Assembly (NCBI RefSeq): GCF_003086295.3
Contig: NC_092039.1
Location: 69,707,649 to 69,771,648 of the forward strand
Length of the DNA stretch: 64,000 bases
Reading direction: 5' to 3'
Source: Arachis hypogaea
Taxonomy: Eukaryota; Streptophyta; Magnoliopsida; Fabales; Fabaceae
Part shown: one piece after another, positions 63,781-64,000 of the stretch
Position numbering within the stretch: the first letter of the stretch is position 1
Layout of the letters: the number at the start of each line of letters is the position of its first letter
Translations under genes and position numbers: made by a program
The notes under the pieces: generated by a model
What the model was told of the DNA's origin: nothing
The model's database searches: none
Seen by the model: the letters and a program-made list of their open reading frames with translations, nothing else

Positions 63781-63935
63781 TTTTAAAATGACGCGTGCGC
63801 GCACCTTGCGCGTCCGCGTGCATTGATGAGTCTAGGGACCTACGCGTGCGCGTACAGCGCGCCCAAGCGCGGAAGGTCGAAATGGGTAAGGACGCGTGCG
63901 CGTACCGTGCGCGCACGCGTGAAAGGAGTTGGGCT
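63781..63935 (-). promoter_or_regulatory. H internal CG palindromes and TATA-like box
   Basis: CACGCGTGCGCGCACGGTAC-type motifs (63790-63930), then TTTTAAAA (63781-63788) just upstream of the leader. Copies the layout of the LTR promoter. Confidence 0.45.
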
Positions 63936-64000
63936 GTAGGCTTAAGGTTGGCCCATAGGAGGCCTAACTCTCGGGTGCTTGGCTTGGAAGTTGCACAACT
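63936..64000. other. H sequence at the right edge
   Basis: 65 bases with no feature; presumably the region between ORF1 and the ORF2 unit. Confidence 0.3.

Larger units (their letters stand above)
57888..64000 (-). mobile_element. H, 3' half of a minus-strand element of the B/D superfamily
   Basis: 3' LTR, PPT, 3' UTR, internal PPT-like module, intact ORF2, candidate intron, leader and CG palindromes, all on the minus strand. ORF1, PBS and 5' LTR would lie beyond the right edge. Inserted in the G 3' LTR. Confidence 0.85.

Overview
The window reads as AT-rich, gene-poor plant nuclear DNA made almost wholly of nested LTR retrotransposons. No single-copy host gene, rRNA, tRNA or CRISPR array is visible. 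Every recognisable primer binding site is the tRNA-Asp type (TGGCGCCGTTGCCGGGGA or a close variant), and the protein domains are those of plant Ty3/Gypsy elements of the Tat/Athila side. One abundant LTR, starting TGATGAGCGGATAATTTA, looks to me like the peanut (Arachis) element FIDEL. A legume, probably Arachis, pericentromeric region is my best guess, from memory and without a search.

Family names used below. A = FIDEL-like (copies A0 1-2112, A1 35222-38285 minus, A2 38286-52383). B = LTR starting TGATAAACCACTATTTCATG (B1 minus, B2 plus). C = LTR fragment 2113-3190. D = LTR starting TGATAAACCCCATTTG (D1 9643-26925, D2 33036-35221). E = 11104-20221. F = 44314-51942 minus. G = pol-bearing element from 52384. 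H = 57888 to the right edge, minus.

Layout. B1 (minus) is the oldest layer on the left: 3191-5465 plus 32577-33035. B2 (5466-32576, TSD TCGGG) is inserted in ORF2 of B1. D1 (TSD CCGCC) is inserted in B2. E is inserted in the 5' LTR of D1. D2 is inserted in the remaining part of B1, and A1 in D2. At about 38286 the left stack is joined head to head to a second stack: A2 inserted in G, F inserted in the 3' LTR of A2 (TSD GTAGC), and H inserted in the 3' LTR of G. Target site duplications prove three insertions (B2, D1, F). The others rest on interrupted homology.

How the genes work together. Only G carries reverse transcriptase, RNase H and integrase, and it is riddled with stops. E has an intact Gag-protease frame fused directly to the integrase C-terminal domain, with RT, RNase H and the integrase core deleted. 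F has Gag fused to the same integrase tail, without protease. B, D and H have no gag or pol at all. They carry a Tyr/Pro/Gln-rich ORF1 and, in B and H, a downstream ORF2 resembling the 'putative plant transposon protein' family. A2 carries both gag-protease and an ORF2. All share the same PBS type and related polypurine tracts, so they look like non-autonomous elements mobilised by a G-like partner.

The most interesting signals are structural: small hairpins conserved across families with compensatory changes (in U5, after the gag stop, and before the PPT), PPT-like motifs locked in perfect hairpins in E, F and G, family-specific palindrome clusters just upstream of every LTR TATA box and again before ORF2, and a conserved candidate intron before ORF2.
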